A stretch of 64,000 nt of DNA, from NCBI GenBank assembly GCA_041391125.1, contig JAWKON010000047.1:1-64000 (forward strand). Direction: 5' to 3'. Below, one piece after another: positions 53,369 to 64,000 of the stretch (position 1 is the first letter of the stretch; every line of letters starts with the position of its first letter). The DNA is from JACKBC01 sp041391125. Lineage in GTDB: Bacteria > Chloroflexota > Anaerolineae > Caldilineales > Caldilineaceae. A program made the translations under genes and the position numbers. A model generated the notes under the pieces. That model did not search any database. It saw nothing but the letters and a program-made list of their open reading frames with translations, and was not told the origin of the DNA.

Positions 53369-55953
53369 CTACCCCAAAGTCTCCGCGCCTTGTGCATGAT
53401 TGAGCGACGCTTGCAGTGCCGCCGCCAGGTGATCCACAAACGGCTCCACGAGCATACCGGCCGGATAGACCGGCAGGGTATGCACCGTTACGTTCTGTTG
53501 CGCCAGGGCAGCCAGATCCAGGCCCGGCCGCTTGTAAGTCATGTTCTTTCGCGGCCTTTATGAGCACAAGCTTGCCCTCAAAAATTGGACGGCGCGATAG
53601 GCCAACGATACCGTCATTGTTGTTCCAAAGGGCGGCCAGCGCCATGTCGTGCTGACTTTTGACGTCGGCATTCCTGCCCAATTTGGCGCGCAATACCCCG
53701 CGCCAAATATGGCTGCGGCTCTTCAACGCCTCAAGTTTCTCGTGCCAGAAGGTGCGCTTTTGCGCCCGATTCAGCAGCAGAAAATTGCGCCAATGGAACT
53801 CAAGCTTTTGCACAGAAATGATTTTATCAAAGAGCGTTCTACCGCTCCGATATACGACAATTCAGCAGGTCTCAAACAGAGAGAGCAGCGCCACTTCTTG
53901 CCCCTGCGCCTTGAGCTGCTGCGCGGCATCTCCAGCGCAATGGTGCCGCCCATGCAGTAGCCGCCCAGCAGATATGGTCCCTGTGGCTGCACGCTTTGGA
54001 TTTCGCGTATGTAGAGCGCGGCCATCTCCGCCACCGAAGATTGCAGCGGCTGCCACCATCCGACCCTGGCCTGCGAGCCATACAGGACGTGATCACGGCA
54101 TCCAGCTTGCGCGCCAGATCTTGTTGATATACAGCACGTTGCCCCCTGCGGCATGAACCAGGAACAGCGGCCTCTTGACCGGTTCACCGCTTTTGATCAC
54201 CACCAACGGCGACCACGCATCGGACCAGCCTTCATCACGCAGCGCAGTGGCCAGTTGGGCCACGGTGGGCGCTTTCAACAAGAGCGCTAGCGGCAGTTTG
54301 GCGCCGCCGGTGATCTCCTTTTCAATGGCGGCAAAAAGCTGCACCGCCAGCAGCGAATGGCCGCCCAACTCAAAAAAGTTATCGGTCAACGCAATCGATG
54401 GGCGGTTGAGCACGCGTTGCCATATATTTGCCAACTGCAACTCCAGCTTGCCGGGCAGCGCATCGGCGGCGACATGAGCCCCAGAGTTGTCGTATCTGCA
54501 TTTGGCAACGCCGCGGATGCTTTACGAGACGCGGTAGCGGCAAAACGCGGCGCTGCGCTTAACGTCTGTGCAGGGTTGGCGCACATGGTTTCCAGCACCC
54601 AGTTTCCAGATGGGCCAGCATCTGTCATTTGGTGCGCTAAGGGTCGTTTTTATAGCGCAGATCGAGCACCAGATTTTCCGTTTTCTGCTCGACATACAGG
54701 AAGAGATCAAAGTCGGCGGCATCCTGTTCAATTGTCAACGAGGACGCCTGGATGCCGGGCAGATCCAGCACATTTTCCACGGCGTCTTGCAGCGTAAAGG
54801 CGCCAGCGGAACGTGGCGCGCTGCGGCCTATCGGCCACATATTGAAAGGAATAGCCTGATTGTCGTAAACGTACAGTCGTTTGGTGAACGTAGCCCAACA
54901 GTTCTGGCAGAGTCCAGCAGGCGCGCTGCGCAAGACCACGATATTAAAGTAGCGGAAGTGACTCTTCACAATTCGTGGACGGATACGCCCCACCGCCGGT
55001 GAGCCACAATCTATCCGTCTGACCGGTTGTCGGTTCAACAGCACTTTAAAAGCCGTTAATAGTGTGACGAACAGCGTCGTATTCTCCGTACGACTAAGTG
55101 ACTTGAGCTTCTCCGTCAGGGCAGAGGATAGGGTATAGGACCGAGAGGCGCCGCGCTGCGTGCGCTGCGGCGGAGAAGCCAGGTCCACCGGGAGCTGCAA
55201 GGGCTCGACATAGAAGCCCAGCTTTTCCTGCCAATAGGCCAACTGGCGCGCGGCCTCATCGCTTTTGAGCCACTGCGCCTGCTGCCAATAGGCGTAATCC
55301 GCATATTGGATCGGCGGCGCCGACACCTGCGTCCTGCCGTGCCCAACATGCGCCCGATAAAGCCCACTCAGTTCGCGCATAAAGAGGCCAAACGACCAGC
55401 CATCCGACACAATGTGATGCATGGCCACAAAAAGCACATGCTCACTGTCGGTCAATCTATAGACAACCACGCGGAACAGCGGTCCTTGCGTCAGGTCAAA
55501 GAGGACGCGTGCTCTCGGAGTGCAGGTGCGCACGCAGATTGGTCTGGCGCGCTTCTGCACTGTCGCCATCCACTGCCACAACTGCAAGCTGCATTGGCGC
55601 AAACTCATCGACAAATTGCAGCGGTTCGCCATTCAGATCGTCAAAGCGGGGCGCGCGCGCGCTCATGTCTTCCGCAAATCCCATTCGATGCTGCGTTCCA
55701 ACGCGGCGCAATCCAGCTCACCACGCAAATGCACGGCGTCGGCAATGGTATAGAGCGCCGATTCCGGCGCCAGCCGCGCAAAGGCCCACAGCCGCTGTTG
55801 CCCCGCCGACAGCGGATAATAATTGGGGTCGGGGCGCTGGCCAATGGTCAGATCCCGGCGTTCGCTCTGGCTGCGCTTCTGCCCGAGCTTCAACTCCAAT
55901 AAAGCACGCTGCTCGGGAGATAGAGCGCTAAGTGCTTCCTTTACTTTATCCAT
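53369..55953 (-). pseudogene. Frameshifted NRPS termination protein: C-PCP-thioesterase, no adenylation domain
   Basis: Read across frames this is about 860 residues. It starts at ATG 55953 (MDKVKEALSALSPEQRALLE), 13 bp after the stop of the upstream NRPS gene. A condensation domain follows with intact HHIVSDGWS (about 55410). A carrier domain carries DNFFELGGHSLLAVQ (about 54360). A thioesterase has LLGGYCMGGTIALEM (about 53950), and the reading ends with TAG at 53369. There is room for no A domain between C and PCP. The TE nucleophile position is Cys instead of Ser. Several frame changes break it. By family it would condense and release the product. Confidence 0.75.
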
Positions 55954-55966
55954 GTTTGATTCAACC

Positions 55967-58900
55967 TTAAGTTAATAGCTCGGCAACTTCTGCCGCCGCA
56001 AGCCCCTGCACCTCGGCCATCAGCGCCAGCAGATCAGCCTCATCTTCTTGCCCCGCCATCATGGCCGTAATCGACTGGGCCAGTTCACCGACCGATGGCG
56101 CTTCAAAGAGCGTTTGCAGCGTAAGTTCAATGCCATACATTGCGCGCAGCCGCGACAGAATGCGCGTAGCCAACAGCGAATGGCCGCCCAGCTCAAAATA
56201 GTTATCGTGCAGTCCAATGCGCTCTACGTTGAGCACCGCTTGCCACACCTGCGCCACCTCGTTTTCAATGGGCGTCACCGGAGCCACATACGTGCAGCCA
56301 GCCGCCTGCTACGCCAGATCGACGTAAACAATTTCAGGCAGTCGATTTTGCCATTGAGCGTCAGCAGCAGCATCCAGAAAGACAAAGTGTGCTGGAACCA
56401 TGTAAGCAGGCAGCGCTTTGTGCAAATAGCTGCGTAATTCAGTACTCTCTGGCGTAACATCATGCGCCACAATATATGCCATCCGCGCAGGGGTCATCTG
56501 CTGCATCCTCGCGCAGCGCGACCAGCGCCTCTTTGACAACATCGCAGCATGTTTGGCCAGTTGCGCTTCGATTTCACCCAGCTCAATGCGGAAGCCGCAC
56601 CTTGACCTGATGATCCCGCAGCCCAGGTACTCGATCTGGCCATCGGCTTATGCCAGCGGCCAATATCGCCAGTTTTGTAAAGTAGGGCGTCGGCTTTGCT
56701 AAACGGGTTGCGCACAAAGCGTTCCGCCGTCAGCTCGGGCCGGTGCAGATAGCCGCCGGCCACGCCGTCCCCGCCCACATAAATTTCACCCGGCACGCCA
56801 AGCGGAACCGGCTGCAACTGCCGATCTACAATAGATCTGCGTGTTCTGAATCGGCCTTCCAATGGGGACAAAAGTGCGCTCACCCATCGCGTGTATCAAA
56901 ACAGGTCACATCGGCGGCGACTTCGGATGAGCCATAGAGATTGAGCAGCGTCCGCCCCGGCATCTGTGCATGAAACTGGCGACATAATTCCAGCGATAGC
57001 GCCTCGCCGCTGCTCACCCAGTGCTGGAGGCGGGCAATTCCTGCGCCAGATTGGGTGCTTCTGCCAGCATGGCGCGCAACAGAGACGGCACAAGCGCCAA
57101 TCGGGTCACCTGCTGTTCCGCCAAAGTGCGCACGAGATCCAGCACGCTTTTTGGCATCCTGATCAGCCACATACACTGTCGGCACGCCCTGCAGCAGCGG
57201 CCCAAAAATCTCCCAAACCGCATCCACAAAGTTGAGGCTGGTTTTGTGACAGCACACTTCAGCGGCGGCAAACGGGTAGGTTGACCACATCCACGCGCAG
57301 CGGTTCACAATGCCCCTGTGCAGCCCGCAAACTCCTTTGGGCGTGCCGGTCGAGCCAGAGGTGTAGATCACATACGCCGTGTCGGTCGCCTGATTTTGGG
57401 CGGGCGGGTTGTTCTCTGCGCACTGGGCGATTGGCGCGGCAGCTTCATCCAGGCAGACAAACTGCACGCCAGCCGCCGCAAATTTGTCGGCAAATTGGCG
57501 CATCGTAATCACCATCGGCGTCTGCGCATCGGCCAGCATAAACGCAATGCGCTCGGCGGGATAGGCGGGATCCAGCGGCACATACGCACCGCCCGCTTTG
57601 AGCACAGCCAAAATGCTGACCGCTGTTTCCAACGAGCGCGCCGGGGCAATTCCACCAAGTTCCCTTTGGCGACCCCCTGTTGGCGCAAATAGTGCGCCAA
57701 TCGATTCAGCGCCGGTTGAGTTCGCCATAGGTCAGGCGGTCATCGCCATAAATCACCGCCACGCGCTCCGGCGTGCGCAACCTGGGCGGCAAAAAGCTGA
57801 TCCACCGTGGCGTTGCGCGGATACTCCGCCGCCGTAGCGTTCCACTCTGTCAGTATCTGTTGCCGCTCGGCGGTGTTGATCAACGCCAATTCACTAATGC
57901 AGGCGTGCGGGTTGGCCGCAATGGAAGCCATCAGCGTCTCATAGGAGCCGATCCAGCGCGCCATTGTCGCTTCATCGTAAAGATCGGTGTTGTAATCGCA
58001 ATCGACAATCAGCCCGTCGCTCAACTCATTGACATTGAAAAAAATATCAAAAATAACGGCATTCTTGCGCGCCTGAGCCACCTTGGCTTCAAGCCCGTAA
58101 AGATTCAAGCGGGCGTCGTCGCGGTCCAAATTAAATGTGACTTCCGAAAGCGGCAGCCGGTCGGGGCGGCGCGGCAGGTGCAGACGCTCCACAATGCCGC
58201 CAAAGGTGCAGCCCTGGAAGTCATATGCCTCGAGTAGCGTCGCCTGCACTTCGGCCAGAAACTCGGCAAACGACTTCTCATTGTTAACCTGGGCTCGCAG
58301 CGGCAAAAAGTTGACGCAATGGCCCACCAGCGCATCCATACCGGCGGTGGCCTGCCCCGCCGTGGGAATGGTGACCACCACATCCTCTTGCCCAGCCAGC
58401 CGCGCCATTAGCACCTTAAATGTGGCCAGCAGCGCCACGTACAGGCTGGCGCCCTGCGCCGCTGCCGCCTGCTTAATGGCCTGGTAGGCGGCGGGGTCAA
58501 ACTTCATGCGTAGCGAGCCGCCGCTGTGCGATTTGACCTTGGGCCGCGGGCGATCGGTGGGCAAGTTGAGCGGTGCGGGCAGATCGGCAAACTGTTCAAC
58601 CCAATACTTGTATGCCTCGGCGCCCTCTGCGCTGTTCTGCTCCTGGGCCAGTTCCGTGGCGTATGCGCTAAAGGGGGTTGGCTCGTCTAGCTCCGGCGTC
58701 GTTCCCTGGCAAGCCGCCGAGTATACCGCCGCCAATTTCATCCAGCAGCACGCCCGACCAGCCGTCGCACGCACAATGTGGTGCGCCGAGAAAGCCAACA
58801 CGTGCTCATCGGCCCAGCCGCAAAATCTTCACGCCATCCAGCGGCCGTTGAGCAGATCAAAGGGCGCGGCGGCCCACTCACCTGCCGCCATGATTTTAGT

Positions 58901-61350
58901 CACGGCGTCCACTTTTTCCTGCTCGCTCAGCACACCGCCCGCCGGAACCAAATCCAGCAAGGGGACATCCATGGGGGCCGGCGCGGTCGGCGTTTGATAG
59001 TCGCCATCGGGGCTAAAGCGCATGTGCAGCGCTTCGTGCCGGGCCATGACCGCCTGGATGGCCTGCCGCATAACGGCTTCGTCCAGCGCACCGCGCAAGT
59101 GCAGTGTAAAAGGTTCGTTAAAGGCACTGGACGCCTCTGCGCTGACCTGTGAACCCAGCCAGATTTCGCGCTGGGCTTCGGTTAATTCATAGCGCCGCCC
59201 GACAGTCTCTTCATGCCAGCGCGGCGCTTGGTGAAAAAAATCCGGTTGCTCCTGGGCAATGGGATTGACCGCACCCGGTTCGGGCAAAAAGCCGCCCGCC
59301 TGCAGCTCGGCCACGCCCTCTTTGACGGCGCTGATGATCTTTTCAATGTCTGCATCGCTGTGCGCCGTGGACGAAACAATTGTCCAGAAAGCCGCGCGTA
59401 AAGATGCCCTTATCCAGCAGGTGGTAATAGAGCATGTCGATATATTCCATGTCCGCCGCATAGGAGAAACGGAAGAGCGAGCGGAAGCGTTGCAGCCGGA
59501 TGGGCACCTGACGCTCCACAAAATAGGCGTTCAGCGTGTCCACCACATAGGCCGTCTTGGCGCTCAGCCCTTCCTGCAGCGCCGGGCCTTCGGCTTTGAC
59601 GCGCTCCAACACCACCTTGGCGGCGGCCAGCGCCAGCGGATGGCGCACAAAGGTGCCGGCGAAAAAGGTCATATCCTCCTCCGGCACCGAGTCATCGCCA
59701 TATTGCCACATGCCGCTATCCAGCGCATCCATATATTTGGCCTTGCCCGCCAGCGCCCCCATGGGCATGCCGCCGCCGATGATTTTGCCATAGGTGGCCA
59801 TATCGGCCTGGATGCCAAACCATTCCTGAGCGCCGCCGGGGGCCGCCCGGAAACCCGTGATCACTTCATCAACGATCAGCGCAATGTCGGCCTCGGCCGT
59901 CAAGGCGCGCAATTCGTGCAGGAACGCGCGCGGCTGCAAATCGGGCTGCGCGCTCTGCACCGGTTCCACCAGCACGGCGGCCAGCTCATGGGCATGGGCG
60001 CGCAGAATGTCCAGCGAAGCCGGGTCGCCATAGTCTAGCACCAGCACATTGTCGGCCATGTTGTCCGGCACGCCGGGCGCGGCGGGCGTCATGCGGCGTT
60101 GACCGCCCACAACGCTGGCCCGCACAATCACCTGGTCAAAATTGCCGTGATAGGCGCTGGCGAAGGCGAATTTGGTGCGGCCCGAAACGGTACGCGCCAG
60201 GCGAATGGCCGCCATGACGGCCTCCGAGCCGGTGTTGCAAAAGGTGACGCGCTCCATACCGGTCAGTTCACACATGAGTTTCGCCACTTCACCGGCCAGC
60301 GGCGACTGGGGACCGATTTCAACGCCCAGCGCCAGTTGGTCGGCCACAGCCTGGGTAATAAAGTCGGGCGATTGGCCAAACAGGTTCAGGCCAAAACCCA
60401 TGGCCACATCAATATATTCGTTGCCATCAATATCCCACAGTTTCGAACCCGCCGAACGCACCGTGGTGATCTGATAGACCATCTCCTTCCAGATCTGGCG
60501 AAAACCGGCGATGCCGCGCGGGTCGGCAAAGTAGGGGCGATGCTGCTGGGCCAGCTCTTTGGATTTGGCCGTGCGGTCGCAAAAACGCTGCACCAGTTCA
60601 TCCAGATGTTTCTGCTGGCGCTCGGTAAGGCCGCCATCCTTGCCGCGTTTAATTGGCTTGTAGGGGCCAAAACGCTTGCGCTCCAGATTGGGCCGGATCG
60701 GGTTTGGCTTGGGCCGGAATGGGAGCGGTTGAGATCTGGTTAACGACTGGGTTTGCCGTCGGCGCCGCCGGAGTTTCACCCAGTGGCGCGTGCTGCGGTA
60801 TGGCCGTCACTGTAGACGCCATTGTGGGCGCGGCGACCTGATAGCCGCGCAGCATGTCCAACTGCTGGGCCATGACTTGAAGCTGATGTGCCATAATGGC
60901 TTCCAGTCCGCTGGGTTGGCCGGATTAACGGGTGCGGAGGATGGCGTCCGGCGTCATAGCGGGCATGATGGGCGGCGGCCGCAATGGAGGCGTCGGCGGT
61001 CGGTGCGGCAGTGGGTGGCGCAGCGCTGGTCACCATGATTGCGCAGCCGCGGGTAAACCACCGCCGGAGCCGCCGACAGAACGCTCTCATCCGCCTTTTG
61101 AGTACACCTGGGCGTTGATGACCCACTGATTGCCGATCTCTTCGATCAACTGGCGAGCTGAGACTTTGAGATTCAACTTTTCTTGAGCACCTGGCTAAAT
61201 TGAATCAGAAAAAGTGAGTCAAGCCAAATAGCTCAGGAAAGTGACCGATTTGTCGAGTTCATCCAGGTTGAAGCCCGAAAGTTCGAGCAAAATCGACTTT
61301 ACGGCAGCTTCGGCGCGTGGTGAGCGTTCTGATGTTGTGACCTGAGACAT
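55967..61350 (-). pseudogene. Frameshifted hybrid NRPS: ACP-aminotransferase-C-A-PCP
   Basis: Read across frames this is about 1,790 residues. ATG 61350 follows AGGAA by about 8 nt. An ACP (61340-61080) shows its GLDSLFLIQFS phosphopantetheine site only after three missing bases are restored. A linker leads to a class III (glutamate-semialdehyde type) aminotransferase, intact from 60779 to 59343, with LIVDEVITGFRAAPGG and TYGKIIGGGMPMG holding the PLP Lys. A condensation domain follows (about 59250-57850), then an A domain with YVIYTSGSTGTPKGV (57374-57330) and a PCP with NYFELGGHSLLAT. It ends at TAA 55967. The order matches McyE- and MycA-type modules that turn a beta-ketoacyl-ACP into a beta-aminoacyl chain and add an amino acid. 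Confidence 0.8.
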
Positions 61351-61499
61351 GAGAGATTCCTGCTGGTTAATGTGGTGTGCGGCCGGCTGAAGAATGAAAA
61401 TTATTGCGTGGTGCGTGGTGCGTGTACCGGTCGAGGAAAATGGATAGACTGTCGATGCTCTTTTCTTCTGTGGGACCTAATAAAAATCTGATTTGACCG

Positions 61500-61611
61500 T
61501 ATAAGCCTCTCCCCCCTTGCCGCACTTTGTGCGACGTTCCCCCTTCCTCTCACTGATCCTAAGTAGAGCTTAGGCAGAGAGGAAGGGGTCAGGGAAGGAG
61601 AGGCCCTATAA
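61500..61611. repeat. Multi-stem C-arm/G-arm hairpin between PKS and NRPS genes
   Basis: Nested pairings: GCCTCTCC with GGAGAGGC, CTTCCTCTC with GAGAGGAAG, and CCTAAG with CTTAGG around a TAGAG loop. It sits in the 272-bp gap 61351-61622, which has no gene. It resembles the element at 41936-42035, so it is probably a dispersed small repeat that may also lower or end transcription between the two genes. Confidence 0.6.
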
Positions 61612-61622
61612 TTACATTTAAT

Positions 61623-64000
61623 TTATGAATCTAAATGTTTTGAACGCCAAACCTGTAGCTGCTGTTGCATCAAAATGAGCTGCTGTTGGACAATGCGATG
61701 CAGAGTATTAGTCTCGATTAGTCTGATGGCCCCACCGGGTGATTCATCGTCTGGGCCGCTTCCTGTTGAGGCAGCGCGCCGTTGGCATGTCCATAGCCAT
61801 TGACAGCGGGCGGCGCGGCCGTCATTGGTTATCACTTGATAGGATGCAGAAAGATGGTGGCCATTTGCGCCATTGCGATAGGATGGTTGCGCATCTTGCG
61901 CCGGTGCTGCCGTTGGCAGCCGACGTTGTGCCGCCCTTTTCAGCGGTGACGGCCTTTGGCTCTGGTTGATGCGGCGGCTTGAACTGCACCTGGTCGAACC
62001 AATACCGCTTGCGTTCAAATGGGTAAGTCGGCAAATGGAGCCGCAGCCGCCGCTCGTTTTCGCCAAAGCGCGCCAATCGATCTGCACACCGGCCAGCCAT
62101 AAGCGGCCCAGCGTCTACCAGTATTGTTCGACACAGGCCCCACTCTGTTGGGCGTGGGGTGAGGTGGAAAGTATGACCTGCTCGGCACGCATATTGGGGT
62201 GCTGGCGCGCGCCAGCGGCCACCCAATGTTTGACCGGGGCCAACCTCCAGCAGGACAGTGCTGGCGTCATCGGCAAAACACCCACCCCATCGGCAAAGCG
62301 CACGGTCTTGCGCAGATGCTCGGCCCAGTAAAGCGGATTGGTCGCTTCGTCATCCTCGAGCCAGGCGCCGCTGACGGTGGACACAATGGGGATCTGCGGC
62401 GCTTGCATGGCAACCATCTGCGCGATCTGGGCAAAGGGCGCCACGGCCGACTCCATCATGGCGGAGTGGAAAGCGTGCGACGTGTACAGCGGTCGGCACA
62501 CAATATCGCGCCTCCAGTTGCGTTTGCAGTTGCGCAATCGCCGGGGTTGGCCCCGCCACCGCGCACAGCGTCGGCCCGTTGATGGTGGCGATTTCCAGTT
62601 CGGCGCTCAACAAGGGGCGCAGTTCGGCCTCGGCCAGGCGCACGGCCAACATAGAGCCGCCCGGCAGCGCCACCGTCAAGCGGCCACGCTCCGCCACCAG
62701 CATGGCGCGTCTGCCAATGAAAAAACATTGGCCAAGCAGGCCGCCACAAATTCCCCCACGCTGTGGCCGATCATGGCCTGGGGCTGAACGCCGCGCTATC
62801 CAAAGCTGGGCCAGCGCATAGCTGACGGCAAAAATAGCAGGCTGCGCAATCAGGGTCTGGTTGATTTCTGTTTGCGCACGGGTCAAATTTTCGGGGGCAG
62901 GATAGAGCACTTCGCGCAGATCAAACCCCAGGTGCGGCTGGAGCAGCTCACAGCACTGGTCCATTGTGGTGCGGAAGATGGCTTCTTGCTCATACAGATC
63001 GCGCCCCATGTTTACATGTTGCTTGCCCTGCCCCGGAACATAAAAACCACCGGCGGTTCCGTCTGCGTTGTGTGGCGGGTAAATACGCATTTGGAATCGA
63101 GCGTGTCCAACGTTTGCGCGGCATCGGCGGCGCTGCCGGCCACGACAGGCGGCGATGCGGAAAAGTGCGGCGGCCAATCTGGGCGTATAGGCCAGATCGG
63201 CCAGATCCACATTGGGCTGCGTCTGCAAATAGCGGTGCAGGTTGGCCGTCATGGCATCCAGTGCGGCGGCGCTTTTGGCGGATAGCAGCAGCAGATGATG
63301 AGCGCGCTCTGACGCAGCGCCAGTCAGCGGCGGGGCTTCTTCGACCACCACGTGGGCGTTTGTGCCGCCCACGCCAAACGAGCTGATGCCGGCAGCTTGG
63401 CGTGGCGCCGGCGGGCCAATCCGCCAGCTTGGTGTTGACGTAAAAAGGGCTGTTGGCAAAGTCAATATTGGGGTTCGGCGTTTCAAAATGCAGGCTGGGC
63501 GGAATCTGCTTGTGCTGTAGCGCCAGCGTGGTCTTGATCAGCCAGCCATAGAGCAGCAATATCCAGGTGGCCAATGTTGGTCTTGACCGAGCCAATGGCG
63601 CAAAATTGCTTTTTGTCGGTGGTCTGGCGAAAGGCTTTGGTGAGCGCGTCGATCTCGATGGGATCGCCTAGGGGGGTGCCGGTGCCGTGGGCCTCAATGT
63701 AGGTGATGGAGTCGGCTTCCACAGCGGCCACGGCTTGGGCCAGGGCAATAGCTTCGGCCTGACCATCGACACTGGGCGCCGTGTAGCCCACCTTGGGCAT
63801 GCCAAATCATTGTTCAGCCCCCAGCCCTTGATGACCGCATAAATTGAGTCGCCGTCGGCCAGCGCGTCCTCCAGCCGTTTGAGCAGCACCACGCCAACGC
63901 CGTCACCAAAGACCGTGCCGCGCGCCTGTGCATCAAAGGTGCGGCAGCGCCCATCGGGGGCGACCATGCCGTCTTCTTCGTAAAGATAGCCACGATTCTG
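61623..64000 (-). pseudogene. Frameshifted modular polyketide synthase, KS-AT, cut by the window edge
   Basis: Partial type I PKS protein read across about eight frame changes. The ketosynthase shows TVFGDGVGVVLLKRLEDAL, EAHGTGTPLGDPIE (about 63690) and GSVKTNIGHLD; its active-site Cys lies beyond position 64000. The acyltransferase shows GHSVGE (62768-62751), and HAFHS (about 62477-62463) points to malonyl-CoA. The AT end motif LPTYPFERKRYW is present. No ketoreductase, dehydratase or ACP follows. The protein ends in a Gln/Leu-rich helix (LHRIVQQQLILMQQQLQVW), a probable docking helix, and TAA at 61623. It would hand a beta-keto chain to the ACP of the next protein. Confidence 0.82.

Noticed and set aside
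55967..61350. Reading the NRPS pieces as many small separate genes
   Set aside because: The pieces follow one another in strict domain order across frame changes, and motif junctions are restored by single-base edits, so they belong to one gene.

Overview
The window (about 56% GC by eye) looks like a chromosomal segment of a Chloroflexota bacterium of the Anaerolineae/Caldilineae type. This is inferred from secreted proteins with Thr/Pro-rich linkers, LysM and lamin-tail proteins, a Rex repressor, a four-domain S1-like protein, and many tetratricopeptide, DUF11-like and C-terminal hLPh proteins. No rRNA, tRNA or CRISPR array was recognised.

Layout. 0-2 kb: an accessory patch with a ribbon-helix-helix/HNH pair (the HNH N-terminus is cut by an in-frame TGA), a cupin and a toxin-antitoxin pair. 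2-6 kb: TlpA-like thioredoxin, MATE exporter, a HAS-barrel-like protein and a DUF368/PopT lipid carrier transporter. 6-8 kb: a short FtsK-like translocase and a small membrane protein behind a promoter with a LexA-like operator. 8-18 kb: endonuclease III, a phosphoribosyltransferase, a frameshifted secreted nuclease, and an S49 peptidase overlapping a large Thr/Pro-rich membrane protein. 18-28 kb: a transposase remnant, tsaD, higBA, a wecA-like gene with asnS, LysM proteins, a class IV aminotransferase and a RraA-like protein. 28-38 kb: core functions (S1, S21, IF-1, Nudix, DtxR-type regulator, RsmG, Rex, a response regulator, an S41 protease with a substituted catalytic Lys, an ABC permease). 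38-45 kb: three paralogous secreted proteins, a LysM protein and a LacI regulator. 45.8-53.2 kb: one 2,468-residue secreted TPR protein with about 16 tandem 240-bp modules.

53.4-64 kb holds a minus-strand PKS/NRPS locus in three consecutive genes: KS-AT (cut by the right edge), then ACP-aminotransferase-C-A-PCP, then C-PCP-thioesterase. The layout resembles the beta-amino-acyl modules of McyE and mycosubtilin synthetase MycA. The adenylation pocket reads like a beta-alanine code, so a beta-amino-acyl-beta-alanine core is a reasonable hypothesis. All three genes are broken by many single-base frameshifts. Those I checked are mostly deletions in short homopolymers with the conserved motifs preserved, which points to consensus errors near this contig region more than to decay. 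The rest of the window is almost free of frameshifts.

Small repeats are common: inverted repeats containing TTCGACAAGCTCAG, several long perfect hairpins, and an 88-bp sequence present twice, about 7.2 kb apart.
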